A program made the translations under genes and the position numbers. Source: Cristatella mucedo (Eukaryota > Bryozoa > Phylactolaemata > Cristatellidae). Taken from it: a stretch of 64,000 nucleotides of DNA. Every line of letters begins with the position of its first letter. Position 1 is the stretch's first letter. The stretch is taken from contig WPIO01000164.1 in NCBI GenBank assembly GCA_009760855.2, forward strand, positions 552,001 to 616,000, in the 5' to 3' direction. This document shows positions 44,580 to 54,839 of this stretch, one piece after another. The notes beneath the pieces are model-generated. The model ran no database searches. It saw only the letters and a program-made list of their open reading frames with translations, and was not told where the DNA came from.

Positions 44580-44826
44580 CAATGAATTATGTCATTGATG
44601 TGCTTACGCGTGCTGACACTGTGCATGCTGCCACTAACCACATCTGCATGCTGACCCTGTGCATGTAACCCCTAACCATATTATTCATTTTGTTTGTTTT
44701 TCAAGCATGATTTTACTTACTATTCTATTGCATATCACTTTGCAGCAAATGTAAAGCGCCTAGAAAGAGATTGAGTTCTCTGAGGGCGCTTTATCAAGTG
44801 CAATATTATTATTATTATTATTATTT
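44580..44826 (+). mobile_element. LINE-A 3' UTR, young subfamily
   Basis: By eye it differs from 13885-14113 at only about three sites over some 220 bp, and carries the same perfect AAAGCGCC/GGCGCTTT hairpin and (ATT)n tail. The coding part is absent (5' truncation). Confidence 0.9.
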
Positions 44827-45054
44827 ATATTTCTATCGTAAGCCCATCATAGCCGGTCAATTCAGCTGAATATAAATCTCGTAGATCTGATAGCGAGCTC
44901 AAGCAGTGCGAGAATGGAGCTCAAAGGCCTGGGTCAAAGGTCTGGGAAATGATTCCGTGGCTTCGTTAGAGCATCTCGCACTACAACGTAGTGAGTAGTG
45001 TATTGGCCAGAGTAAAGTAAGTAAAATTAGGGTAAGCTTTTCTAATTGCAAGCA

Positions 45055-45670
45055 TTTGGTGGCGATCGAGCCTTTAGCTCGTGTGCACCGAAAGTCTGGA
45101 ACTGGCTTCCAGCTAGAGTGAGTACTGACAGCAACAACTTCTCAGCATTACAGTCTCGGCTCGAGACGTATCTCTTAATGTCAGATTTCCCTTGGTCCCA
45201 TTGAGCTTCTCTTTTTGCGGCCCCGGCCTGCTTTGCACCTGCCTACCTTTGCAGGGTGCAGTGCTCGGTACTAGCCGCACGCATCGTACACCGATTGCTC
45301 TGAGCGTCTTCATGTTGGCCTTCACATGCTGACCTTTGCACGATTCAGCCATGTCACTAGATGAAGTTCTGATGAACCGATTGCTCTGAGTGTCTTCACG
45401 TTGGCTTTAGCGTACGTATCTTTTCACGATTCGGTGCATATTACTAGCTGCAGGTGTTGTAAACCGATTGCTCTGAGTGTCTCTGCGTTGGCCTGCACCG
45501 CACGCTGACCTAAGCAAGCGAACACTAGTTGCTTTGTACGTGCTCGATGACATGCATGTCACTAGTCCTCGAGTGTATTGATTCTCTCGCAGCGAGTTGC
45601 AAAGCACCTAGATAGAGATTGAGTTCTTTTAAGGCACAGTACCTAAAACCTACTGCTACTATTATTATTA
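45055..45670 (+). mobile_element. LINE-C 3' end (diverged third family)
   Basis: A LINE-A-like coding end (GGCGATCGAGCCTTTAGCTC, GTCTGGAACTGGCTTCC) is followed by a distinct 3' UTR. Within it CCGATTGCTCTGAG(C/T)GTCT recurs at about 45291, 45379 and 45464. The tail is AAAGCACCTAGATAGAGATT plus CTACTATTATTATTA. The hairpin arms no longer pair well. It may be a separate family using the same tail logic. Confidence 0.65.
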
Positions 45671-45689
45671 AAATCGGCTCATTCAAAAG

Positions 45690-45850
45690 CCTCATTTGCA
45701 TAGAAAAAGAAGAGCTTCGGTGACGCCTCGGTGACTGGTAGAAGAGCATCGGCGGCTATCGCGCCTGCTTGCCGTGGGCAATAAAGGATTGCCCACTGCA
45801 CGACATAGACTAGTGACTGTAGTCGCAGTGTAAACAACTTACGTGGGCTA
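45690..45850 (-). mobile_element. SINE-1, diverged
   Basis: AGCCTCATTTGCATAGAAAAAGAAGAGC, GCAATAAAGGATTGCCCACTGCACGACAT. The B-box is degraded. Confidence 0.6.
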
Positions 45851-45940
45851 CGACGCAAGGCTGTAACGAGCGTCCGACGTAAAGCTCTTACTAAAACTAC
45901 GCTAGAGCCTACTGTAGAAATTGTAAAAGCTCGCACTCAC

Positions 45941-46102
45941 ACCATAGGTTGACCTTCGAGCTCCCGAATGCAAATTAGCTAGCATGACAAACAAGGAGCT
46001 CAGTCGGCGTGCAATAGTAAATACGGAATCTGTCCAGCCAAGAGACGTCAAGACTAGCGTGACATTGAGGAAGAAAAACGTGACAACTAAAGCTGCGCTC
46101 AT
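45941..46102 (-). CDS. Possible signal-peptide-like exon inside the EFHB intron
   Basis: ATG at 46102-46100 starts MSAALVVTFFFLNVTLVL, TSLGWTDSVFTIARRLSS, and after 162 nt meets a strong donor (GGT|GTGAGT). The hydrophobic N-terminus could be a signal peptide or membrane anchor. No downstream exon was identified and the frame is open upstream of the ATG, so this may be chance. Confidence 0.2.
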
Positions 46103-46807
46103 TTTCTTGGTGCAACGATACAGCAAGCGATCAAACTGACACGGTAACTTAAAAATAAAATGCAACCGAAGGCCATCCACCTGCCGTCGGACTGAGCGCC
46201 CAAAAACTTCTAGCTGGGTGCAATCCAGCAAAGACCTCGGGGTCTCGCTTGTTCGGTGCTCTAATGCTCACTCCCAAGTCCAATGCTGCTCAGCGAGATT
46301 GAGCTTTCAAACTCGATCAGGCTATCACGAATATACTTCTTTTGAACTCGGCGTGGGAACTTGAAGCGTCAGCTTTAAAATTCCAAACGCTTCCCAAGAG
46401 CCGAATCCCGCGTCGTATTTCGTCTATTATTTCAAGTTTAAGCAAATCTGGAGCCATTTTACGACAGCTGACGTCGGCGACCTGAGAGCGGTCTGCGACT
46501 TGAGGAGGCCCGTGCAAGTGGCGCTAACCCATGCAAGCGGTTCCCTGCAGCCTCTTGGGCGAGAGGCGGGATTTGCAAAGCACCTCCTTGAGAGAGAGAG
46601 AGAGAGAGAGAAACCGAGATTGTTCAGGTAGGCGGAAGGGCGTGCCGGTCGCCAGCTCATGAGTTCGATCATTCGCTGGCACACGACATTCGCTCAGAGC
46701 ATTAACCTTGGACTTGTTTTGCTCGATCGCAGCGCCCAGACAGCAAGCGAAACAAATGAATGGCCTTGAGTGCTGCAAGCTGCGCTGTCCACCGTCGCCA
46801 TACTCAC
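46103..46807. other. EFHB intron sequence
   Basis: A (GA)n run lies at 46590-46612. No other feature. Confidence 0.4.
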
Positions 46808-47132
46808 GGGTCGAGAGTTTTCCCGAGCTGCGGCTGAGTCTTCTCCCTGAAGCTGTCCAGTCGCTTGCTGACGACCTTGGCCGCTTTGGCCGCTTGCAGC
46901 TCGTGCACCCATTTCAGCGACTTGTACGTCATTCCACCGGTGTTGTCGTGGGGCGTTGGCCTTCCAAACGCGTCCGTCGGAGAGTAGTTGCCGGAGCTGT
47001 AGTTTCGCACTATCCTCTCGCCGGGCTCGAAGTCGCCGTGCGAAAGGACGTACATGTCATGTCCGACTGCGCTCTCTTCCTCTACTTGCGGATGAGCTTT
47101 GGGAGGACTCACGAGCGCTCCTGCGGAGCCAT
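46808..47132 (-). CDS. EFHB: EFHB internal exon
   Basis: Phase 1 in (acceptor TTTTCTCGCCAATAG), phase 2 out (donor CGACCC|GTGAGT), 325 nt. The frame reads DGSAGALVSPPKAHPQVE, VGHDMYVLSHGDFEPGER, YSPTDAFGRPTPHDNTGG, SFREKTQPQLGKTLDP. The GHDMYV.SH...PGE.....Y, FG.PTPH and FR.K.QPQLGK.LDP blocks match the EFHB central region. The Asp codon is completed by the last base of the upstream exon. Confidence 0.94.
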
Positions 47133-48361
47133 CTATTGGCGAGAAAATGCATTCGAGTTAGAAGTTGCGGAATCAGGGATTGGTCGGCTGGACTCCTAGC
47201 CACCTCCAAAGAGCGTGAGTGATGTGATAGCCACCTGAGCAGTCCCCGAAGTACCAAAGACCGCGACTCTCACTTTCGACGAATTTATGGGCTACTTCCA
47301 GATGACGAGTAACCGCCGAGTGCGAATCGAAGTTGACACTAGGATTGTTCGCCACAATACTTCATTACTCTCATGCACCCAGCCCACTACCGCAAAAACC
47401 CCAGCTCCACCCAGAAGGTGAAACTGGGGTTACACGATCGACTTTCATCCTAAGTCGGTACCGATTTTGAGCGATTTCCCTCTGGTTTGAGGTACTAAAT
47501 TACCATACGTTACCGCATTTTGGAAAGAGAAGCCAGGTCGGCAGACTCTCATGAAGGAGAATCCATTTTTATTTTTCCTATCCTAGCTAAACCAGCCAAG
47601 CAGTCAACACCCGGGATGTTTCCCCTATACCCCAAGAGGCCAAAATAAAATGCCTGAAGCTCATAGGCTCTAGATCTATTGAGGCTATCAGCGCAAGCCT
47701 TTAAACACTCGGTGCCTTTGCGTTGTAGCCGAAACCTAAAACTGGTCTTCAAAGATGCCGCCGCTTCTGTTTATGAAATCTACAAACAAAGGCACATAAT
47801 TTCGCACGTTGCCTATCAGTACACCCGGACACCCGTAACGGAGCACATTACCAAGCGCTATTCCCTTTCCCGATAAAGCTTCTTTATATGCTTATCTTCC
47901 TTTTCTTTATATTCTCCCATGACTGCAGCGGCGAACTCAACTTCCGTGGGTAATGGCTTGGGGGAGACAACCCTCGTTCATGCTAGCCTCCCGCATTAGA
48001 GCAGAGAGCTGTGGGCGGGACTAAGTGGGCCATCAAATCGGGAGTGTAAACGTACTCACTAGTAGAAAAGTAGGCGTCGTTCAGGAGTTAGGTCGATCGT
48101 GTAAACGTTGCTTTATTAGACTACACCAAGACCTTCGCATTTTGCCAGCAGTGCCTAACCTTGACCTTGTCCGGAGCTACGAGTCGAGAAAAATGGTAAA
48201 CCGGCTTAGAGGATTGGCAGATGGGAACCAAGGCGACTTCCAACTAAGTCCTCACCACTTTCAAGGGCTTTATTTAATTCTGTAGAGGCGATACGCCTAT
48301 CTGCTTTCCTGATCGCTACTCGGCCACGGTACAGCCAGCCTCCCATTCTAACGAAACCGAG
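47133..48361. other. EFHB intron sequence
   Basis: Higher GC than introns further downstream. The frame at 48025-48285 (plus) is unsupported. Confidence 0.4.
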
Positions 48362-48935
48362 TAATAATAATAATAGTAATAATGCACTTAATAAAGCGCC
48401 CTCAGAGAACTCGATCTCTTTCTTGGCGCTTTACATTTGCTGCAGAGAGAAACGCGATTGAATGGTGAGCAATACGATGCTTGACAGTCTACCAATACCT
48501 CGTACAAACCTCAAATCCTTTGGAGACCGTGCATTTAGTTCGTATGCTCCCAAAGCCTGGAACTCCCTCCCGACTTGCGTCAGAACATCCCCTGACCTGA
48601 CCGCATTTAAAAAGAACTTAAAAACACTCCTATTTAGGACAGCATTTAGTGGGTCCCTGTGATTCGTCCTTGATGTGCTTATGCGTGCTGACACTGTGCA
48701 TGCTGCCACTAACCACATTTGCATGCTGACCCTGTGCATGTCACCCCTAACCATGTTATTCATGTTGTTTGTTTATCAAGCATGATATTACTCACCATTC
48801 AATTGCATTTCACTTTGCAGCAAATGTAAAGTGCCTAGAAAGAGATTGAGTTCTCTGAAGGCGCTTTATCAAGTGCATCATTATTATTATTATTATTATT
48901 GAGAAACAGCATGAATAACATGGCTAGGGGAATAG
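48362..48935. mobile_element. Plus-strand LINE-A 3' end inserted into a minus-strand LINE-A 3' UTR
   Basis: Positions 48362-48478 are (AAT)n, hairpin and 3' UTR in minus orientation, and 48898-48935 (AACAGCATGAATAACATGGC) continue that copy. Between them, 48479-48897 is a plus copy encoding IPRTNLKSFGDRAFSSYA to LLFRTAFSGSL (48462-48662), followed by its own 3' UTR, hairpin and (ATT)n. The arrangement makes a 120-bp inverted repeat with outward tails. Confidence 0.85.
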
Positions 48936-49089
48936 ACCTCGCAGCGACGTCGGTGCAGTTCGCCAGTATAGACAAGGTACGGACACGCTTGCCGCCGACT
49001 GTTAAACTAAAAGCAGGAGAAAATTCATGGTCGGACAGTTTTGCTGCGCCGCGACAGCCATCGCGCACCCTTCGCCGACCGGTCCTCAC

Positions 49090-49420
49090 CTTTCTCCGTC
49101 ACGACTCCGAAAACCGTGCTGGGCGTGTAGAGATTCGGAGGGAAGGCGCCCGTCTGGTCGTGCGAGTGCCCGAGTGGGGCCTTCTTGTGCGAGAGGTACA
49201 GCGACTCGTGCTTGCTGAACTGCTTGTACTGGAACTTGGTCAGCGGCTGAGGATTGACCAGCTCGCCGGCGCCCAGCGACGCCTGCGTGTTCACTCCGTG
49301 CTTCATCTCCTCCGCCCACTTGAGGTGAGGGTCGAACGCTTTGGCGTAGAACACCGTCCTGCTGCCGGCCTCCGGGCGAAACGTCGCCCGGAACCTCTTA
49401 ATCACGGCTGGCGACTCCGG
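49090..49420 (-). CDS. EFHB: EFHB first recognised exon (N-terminal part)
   Basis: Acceptor TCGTTTGCAG (phase 0) and donor AAAG|GTGAGG (phase 1), 331 nt. The frame reads PESPAVIKRFRATFRPEA, GSRTVFYAKAFDPHLKWA, EEMKHGVNTQASLGAGEL, KKAPLGHSHDQTGAFPPN, TVFGVVTEK. The HGV.TQ.SL.AG..VNP...KAPLG.SHDQ series is typical of EFHB. An in-frame stop lies 18 nt upstream of the acceptor, so the start codon must be in an upstream exon, not identified in the GC-rich region beyond. From here to the stop the six exons encode 531 residues; mammalian EFHB is longer, with a variable N-terminus. Confidence 0.92.
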
Positions 49421-50041
49421 CTGCAAACGAGGCGGCTTCGCCTAGGACCGCGACCGCGACCGTGCTGCGCTCGGCCGGCGGGCGTGACGTCACCGGAAAT
49501 AGCCGAGACCGCTGGCCGCCTTACCCTAGCCGGAGTAGTGAGGCATTGAATGGCCGAGTCACCCGTGGTGGTCAGTTTTCCCGCCTAAACGGAAGAATTG
49601 GCGGCCTGACTCTGAACGAGCGGCTCGACGCCACGCCCCGCCTCGACGTGGTGGAGCTAGCCACGCTCGCCCGCCGCCCTAGCGGCGAAAGCACGCCACG
49701 TGCGTCTGGACCGGCATAGATTGTCGCACACCCTTCTCGGCGAGCGAAGCGATTGCACCGTTCGATGAACCCGAATGTACCGACTTGCTCGCCGACGCAC
49801 GAGGCCTGGCGCGCCAAACCGCGCGTATCGCCCGCGAATCGCTCCGGAAGTCGAGCTCGGCAGCGCCGAAAGTTCGCGCCGTAGAAGGAAAAAAACGTCT
49901 TTTGAGAGGGCCACTGCAAACGCTCGTGAGCGAAAGAGCGAAAGCTGCAGTGGCCAGGCTCGCAGGCGCGCGCCGATTGGCTCGACTTAAAGCGGCGCGC
50001 GGGCCGTCCAGAGACTGGGCGAGACTCGGGCGGCGAAACAG

Positions 50042-50065
50042 CATGCCTTTAAAAGTACTAGCGAA
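50042..50065 (+). other. Possible first-exon end with strong splice donor
   Basis: ATGCCTTTAAAAGTACTAGC followed by GAAA|GTAAGTAAC is a near-ideal donor on the RAB5 strand. It could be the end of the untranslated RAB5 first exon; its ATG would then open a short upstream frame that stops before the RAB5 ATG. Unproven. Confidence 0.2.
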
Positions 50066-50179
50066 AGTAAGTAACCTGATCGGAGCGGTACGAGAGAGCG
50101 AGCAAGCGAGTTCCTGCCATAAGCGCCCGACAGCTGCTTCTTTAAAGTGCTCGTAAACGCGACGGTGAGCTAGTTTGCA

Positions 50180-50320
50180 TGCAACAAGCTCTTTTGCGTG
50201 GCGGCTTAAGTCGCCGTCACCCCACTGGCTTCGTGGCAAAGGGAAAATGGCCCGCTGCTGCGAGGTTTGAACGCGCGACCTGAGTCGGTTAGTGCGCGCG
50301 CCACGCCGATCGATGGAAGA
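50180..50320 (-). mobile_element. SINE-1-like or tRNA-like, GC-rich
   Basis: The minus strand reads GGCGTGGCGCGCGCACTAAC, CTCAGGTCGCGCGTTCAAACC, which resembles an A-box and B-box with tRNA spacing. Downstream similarity to the SINE-1 body (AAGAGCTTGTTGCATG side) is weak. Confidence 0.45.
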
Positions 50321-50454
50321 ACGTGCATACCCGGCGTAACGTAACATACAGGACGCGACGACACTCTTTAGGAGGGCCGGCGGCCGGGCGCAACTTCGCG
50401 CACACCTTTATGTCCTACTCACTCGCCCAATCTGTCTCGTAATGTAACGCAAGG

Positions 50455-50560
50455 TATCTGCGACTGTAACTTCACAAAGCCGCACAGACTAAGTGGGTAC
50501 TCCTCACGCAAGTCTTCCGTAGCAAACTCGAAGCCTAGGAAGCTTTTGCGTGGAAGCCGG
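50455..50560 (-). mobile_element. LINE-B terminus fragment
   Basis: CGACTGTAACTTCACAAAGC, CGCACAGACTAAGTGGGTAC. Confidence 0.65.
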
Positions 50561-50814
50561 CTCGTCGCTAGAAGCGCAGCATAAAAATAATAAGTTTTTC
50601 ACGATATTTTTTTCGGAAACTGAAGAGCCTACGACCGCCTAGAACAGCAACGTATGAGGCGGCGGCAATAAACTTATAAAACGGCGGTGTGCTAAATCAG
50701 CCAAACTATGACTGATAATTGTTGTTCTTGGGGGGCCAAGGGAACCTTCCCCCAAGGCCTGGGAAAATTTGCCCTGGGATCTCGATACTTTCCTCTGTCC
50801 TCGGAGGGCAATAA

Positions 50815-50975
50815 AAAATGAATACTAGCTGATTTAGCAGCCTCTTTTGTATAGCTTCAGAAGAGCCTTTACGTCTATCGCCACCGCTTGCAGCGGCAAT
50901 AAAGGATTGAACACCGCACGTTTCGAACCCACGACCTCGGGACCGAGGTCGCGAAAAGCAACCGCCACTGGATGA
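50815..50975 (-). mobile_element. SINE-1
   Basis: Body AATACTAGCTGATTTAGCAGCC, B-box GGGTTCGAAACG (minus), then GGTCGCGAAAAGCAACCGCC. Only the extreme 5' end is lost. Confidence 0.82.
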
Positions 50976-51706
50976 ACTTATGAAACGGCCGGTGTGCCAA
51001 ATCCGTCAGATTATGCCTGGTAGCCAAGGCAGCACGAAAGCCCGAGACGCTTAAGACGTGGCCCTAAATTCGGCGCTTTGACAGTTGAGCTGAGTCGCCC
51101 TTCAGGCCAATGAGCCGTGCGAGAGTTGGTGCTACGTCCCGTCCCGGCTGTTGACAGAAGCCTGTAACCCTCCGCCGCTGCTGAATATGCCGCTCCGCGC
51201 GCTACGTTTACGGACTTTTTATGGTCAAAGTACGGGCACTGTCTCTCTGCCCCCCCCCACCGATGTCGCGTTCCGCTACCATCGGCGACCTACCTGCGAG
51301 CGCATCGTTGCTGCACGTACGAATCGCTAACTACGATTCCGAGGGCCAAGGTTTGACCGACATTTGCCCCGCGGCAGCTGAGACCAGCGCCGTTACGCTC
51401 GCCGCGTTTGCTCGCTAATTCTGCCAGGAAGGACGGAAGCTGCTGCGCACCGTTTGTGACAGTTATCTGATGGGTGAATTCCGGGGCACCCATTCGGTCA
51501 CCTCGCCGACGCCACACAGCCGGACGCCGCTCTCTTTCCTTACGCGCAGTCAACCGCAGGCTCGGTTCGACCGACGTGCGCTGCACACTCGGGCAGCCGT
51601 GGCTAATTGCAAGTCATACAACCCTCGCTAGACCACGCTTGCTCCGACTTTCTACCAGACCATGGACCTGTACGCTTTAAAATGAGAAAACTAACGACAG
51701 CAGTGC

Positions 51707-51885
51707 ATTTCTATAGCGCCCAGAGTAAGCTAAATCTCTTCCTGGCTTGGCCCAGCAGTCTAGGTGCAGAACTTTGACGATCGAGGTCATGACGATCGAG
51801 GTCATGGGCTGGAGCCTGGCGGTACATGCGAAGCGTCTGGATAGAGATTCAGTCCTCTTTGAGTGTTATACAACTGATTAGTATA
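51707..51885. mobile_element. SINE-2 tail (minus) joined to SINE-2 (plus)
   Basis: TATAGCGCCCAGAGTAAGCT, AAATCTCTTCCTGG is a minus-strand tail. From 51748 a plus-strand SINE-2 follows (GGCTTGGCCCAGCAGTCTAG, GGAGCCTGGCGGTACATGCGAAGCGTCTGG), with a 17-bp tandem duplication GACGATCGAGGTCATG in its head. Confidence 0.65.
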
Positions 51886-53419
51886 TATGTTTATATTTCA
51901 TTTTCAATACACATCTAATGAGCTCGCGCTATTCGTTCGACCATCAAAATACATCTCTGGCGTACATCTCCCGCGCTCCCAGGCAGCCGAGGCCGGACGA
52001 CGCGGTACCGTGCGGGTACCGCAAACGCAACCGAGTGGCACTGCGACCTCGGACCGACCGCCGGCGCACGATAGCTCGCGTGCATTCGCGAAAGATTGCG
52101 CCCGGGAACAATATTTCATCGAAGGTAGCCTGTTCGCTCAAGTAGCGAGCGCCTCATCGTCGGTTTATAAAGTCGCCGAGCGCGCGCGTGCGTGCGTGCG
52201 GCGGACGTACGAACGACCCGACGACGGCAAACTGAGCGAACGCATATGCACGCGCAATCGGCGACTGGACTCGTCCCGCGTCCCCGTCGCTAGCCTGCAA
52301 GTCGCTCGCTCGCAAAGCTCCACGCGCACGCTCCGCTGTAAGAGCATGCCGCGTCTCTACAGGCGAGTGGCGCCTCGGGCATCCTCGGCTGCGGCCAGCG
52401 ACTCTCACCGGCCTGGTTTGAGGCGTCGAATCCCTGAACTTCCCCGAATAAATACCGTAACGCTGCTCGATCGGCGGCAGTGAAGTGGCTTCGGCTTCCA
52501 TCGTGCCGCGACAGAGTCGAATCTGCAGGTCGGCGTCTCCTCTCGGACCGGCGAACGCGGTAGGTAGTCAACTCCGAGCGAAACCTGGGCCAGCAGTTAG
52601 CGGATGTCTCCGACGGTGTTCATGACAACGGGTTCAAAGAGCGCCGCTGTGACGTAGGGTCTCGCAGGCGCGTGACTAATAACGACACCTACTTCCATTT
52701 ATATAACTGTCGTATTATTCAGCTCTTTTCAACCCCGAATTAGCTCATTTAAAATTCATACTGGGACATTTAGTTTGGGATAAATAGACTAGTGCTATAT
52801 TGCGCTGAACTCGCACTGCGCCGAACTGCACCAGCCACAGCGAGCGCACGAATACAAAGTGCAGAAGTAGTGCATCTGGGAGGTGGTGCGACTTCGCCGT
52901 GACGTGACTCGCAGATTTCGCTGCTATCTTCTATTCGCGGTTCTTTAAGGCAAGTCTCTTCACGTTGATCCGCATGAATATGACCTGGCTGCCGTCGGCA
53001 CGGATCCCTGCACATACTTCAGGCGTTGGCTCGACGTGGACCACGTAGACGGCGGTGGCAGGCGATTCCTTTTTCATGGCTGCCCACCGCTTCCTCTGTA
53101 GCCCGAAATGCGCTGGCTGCTGCGATTGTATGCGAGTGCGAGCCGCTGTCGAACCGCAACTAACTGAGCGTGTCTTTTACCGCGACCGGAGTTTCCCTGC
53201 TAGCGCGCTGCTTAGCTGCCTCCCTGCCTCGGTGACCTCAAATTGTGGGCGGTGGTTTGCCAATGTCCGGCGGCCGTCCGTCAAGTGGGGCCCCTGTCGT
53301 TGGCCGCCTGCTTGACGCCTTTGGCTCGCCGCGTCGCGCCGGCCCCCACGCCCACTGTTACAGGCCTTGCGCATTCCTACCGGAGTATGCCGGCGGTTAT
53401 CGAAGTACCTACCCAAGGG

Positions 53420-53545
53420 GTGCCCGAGGACTGTTCGGCTGCCATTCGATCGTGCTCCCTTTGCAGCAAATGTAAAGTGGCTAGGAAGGGATTGAGTTCT
53501 CTGAAGGCGCAATCTCAAATGCATTATTACTTCTTTGTTATTATT
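53420..53545 (+). mobile_element. LINE-A 3' tail fragment
   Basis: GCCATTCGATCGTGCTCCC, AGCAAATGTAAAGTGGCTAGG, hairpin remnant and TTATTACTTCTTTGTTATTATTAAC. It lies 130 bp upstream of the RAB5 coding exon. Confidence 0.78.
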
Positions 53546-53676
53546 AACATCGCACTCGCGTAGGTCGGCTTTTGGTCGTTTGCAGTACTTATCGCTCGCC
53601 GTATCGTCCCTCAGCCTTCGCTACCGGCTGTGTGCTGCTGCGACTTAACGCCGAGCCCGTGTGGCTTTTTTTCTAG

Positions 53677-53863
53677 GGAAACTCCACAGAGTCAAAGTAG
53701 ATGGCCGGTCGAGTCGCTGCTCAGAGGCCGAACGGCACGAATCAAGGCAAGATATGTCAGTTCAAGCTCGTTCTGCTGGGTGAATCGGCTGTCGGAAAGT
53801 CGAGTCTCGTTTTACGCTTTGTAAAAGGCCAGTTCCACGAGTATCAGGAGAGCACGATTGGTG
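53677..53863 (+). CDS. RAB5: RAB5 first coding exon
   Basis: ATG at 53701 starts [54 protein letters not shown]. Residues 28-35 (GESAVGKS) form the P-loop that binds GTP phosphates, and YQESTIG is the switch I/effector region including the conserved Thr. This N-terminus and the HEYQESTIG motif are specific to the Rab5 subfamily, the GTPase of early endosome fusion. A 24-nt 5' untranslated part follows an acceptor (GGCTTTTTTTCTAG), so an upstream non-coding exon exists. The donor GGTG|GTAAGT is phase 1, as expected before the AAF continuation. The remaining exons (switch II, NKXD, C-terminal prenylation site) are not in the window. I cannot tell which paralogue it is. Confidence 0.96.
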
Positions 53864-54059
53864 GTAAGTGTCTGGCAGGGGGTAAATTTCTGGCTGCCCT
53901 GCTATGCATTCTTGCCTGCCCAGCCGAAAGTGTGCAGGCTGCTGCAGGTCCAGCCTCTTGAGGCGGATGTCGCATATTAGGTGCGTTTACCATTCCTTAA
54001 ATAGGCCCTTAGTTTCATGCGAGCCAGCCTCTTCAGTCAGCAGGAAGATGAAGATCTGA
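53864..54059. other. Start of RAB5 intron 1
   Basis: No repeat family or exon seen. Confidence 0.5.
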
Positions 54060-54234
<175 letters not shown>

Positions 54235-54464
54235 GCAAGTTATCCGAATGGCTATTGGCTCTTTTCTAATTCTTTTTTATCAGGATTCGTGTGTGCTAGC
54301 TAGCACCTTCGGGCTCTGATTAGACAGTTTTGCTCTACTGACGGCTCGTCATGCTTGAATTACTTCCTTACACGGATAGATCAGTTGTGAGTAGTTCAAG
54401 CATTGCCTTAAACCACACTTGAACATTAAGAGGGATGTACTTTTTGTAATTTTAGTTCTCCTAG

Positions 54465-54690
54465 TGAAAGGTGACCTGAAAGCAGACCTGTCAGTGAAAG
54501 GACCGAAAGTCAAGGGCGATGTGAGAGTGGACTTACAAAAGGTGCCGGTCAGTCTTAGGTCCGAAGTGAAAGGTGACATGAGAGTAGATTTGCCCGAAGT
54601 TGAACTTGAGCTCGACCCACGCCGAAGGCAAGCCCGGCAAGGCTAGATGTGGCATCTGCATGCCCAAGTTCAAAGGGCCCGACATACATA
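54465..54690 (+). pseudogene. AHNAK-like repeat fragment, frame-disrupted
   Basis: One frame reads VKGDLKADLSVKGPKVKG, DVRVDLQKVPVSL, VKGDMRVDLPEVELELDP, the GPKVKGD...DLP.V pattern of AHNAK-type repeats. It then hits a stop (GGC TAG near 54644). The characteristic continuation MPKFKGPDI appears in a different frame at 54660-54688, so at least one frameshift separates them. An acceptor-like TTTTTGTAATTTTAG precedes it. It lies in RAB5 intron 1 and is probably a fragment of a duplicated or retroposed gene. AHNAK proteins are giant scaffold proteins; nothing else of one is visible. Confidence 0.6.
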
Positions 54691-54740
54691 CATACACCTG
54701 TGTCTTTCATTGGTTGGACCTTATCCGGGCGAAGCCTACT

Positions 54741-54741
<1 letters not shown>

Positions 54742-54786
<45 letters not shown>

Positions 54787-54839
54787 GCACACACACTCTC
54801 TCCCTCCCTCTCTCTCTCTTTTTCTCTCTCTCTCTCTCT
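54742..54839. repeat. Compound (CT)n/(CA)n microsatellite
   Basis: CT run, CACACACACACGCACACACA, then CT with CCC and TTT interruptions. Confidence 0.95.

Larger units (their letters stand above)
49421..53676. promoter_or_regulatory. CpG- and GC-rich block between EFHB and RAB5
   Basis: From about 49.4 to 50.4 kb and again from about 51.1 to 53.4 kb the sequence is markedly richer in CG dinucleotides than the flanks (GCGCGCGCC, CGAGCGCGCGCGTGCGTGCG). EFHB reads leftward from it and RAB5 rightward, so it probably holds both promoters and their untranslated first exons. Long open frames inside (49679-50347 minus, 51887-52483 plus) reflect few stop codons in GC-rich DNA. I found no TATA box. 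Confidence 0.5.

Noticed and set aside
46708-47222. 163- and 88-codon plus-strand frames
   Set aside because: Antisense shadows of the EFHB exon at 46808-47132.
48899-49549. 216-codon plus-strand frame
   Set aside because: It is the antisense shadow of the EFHB exon at 49090-49420.
49679-50347. 222-codon minus-strand frame upstream of EFHB
   Set aside because: It could in principle hold the EFHB N-terminus, but it shows no recognisable motif, overlaps other open frames and includes a SINE-like piece.
51887-52483. 198-codon plus-strand frame in GC-rich DNA
   Set aside because: Arg/Ser/Ala-rich low-complexity product, overlapping long frames on the other strand, no domain or splice support. 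Few stops are expected in CpG-rich sequence.
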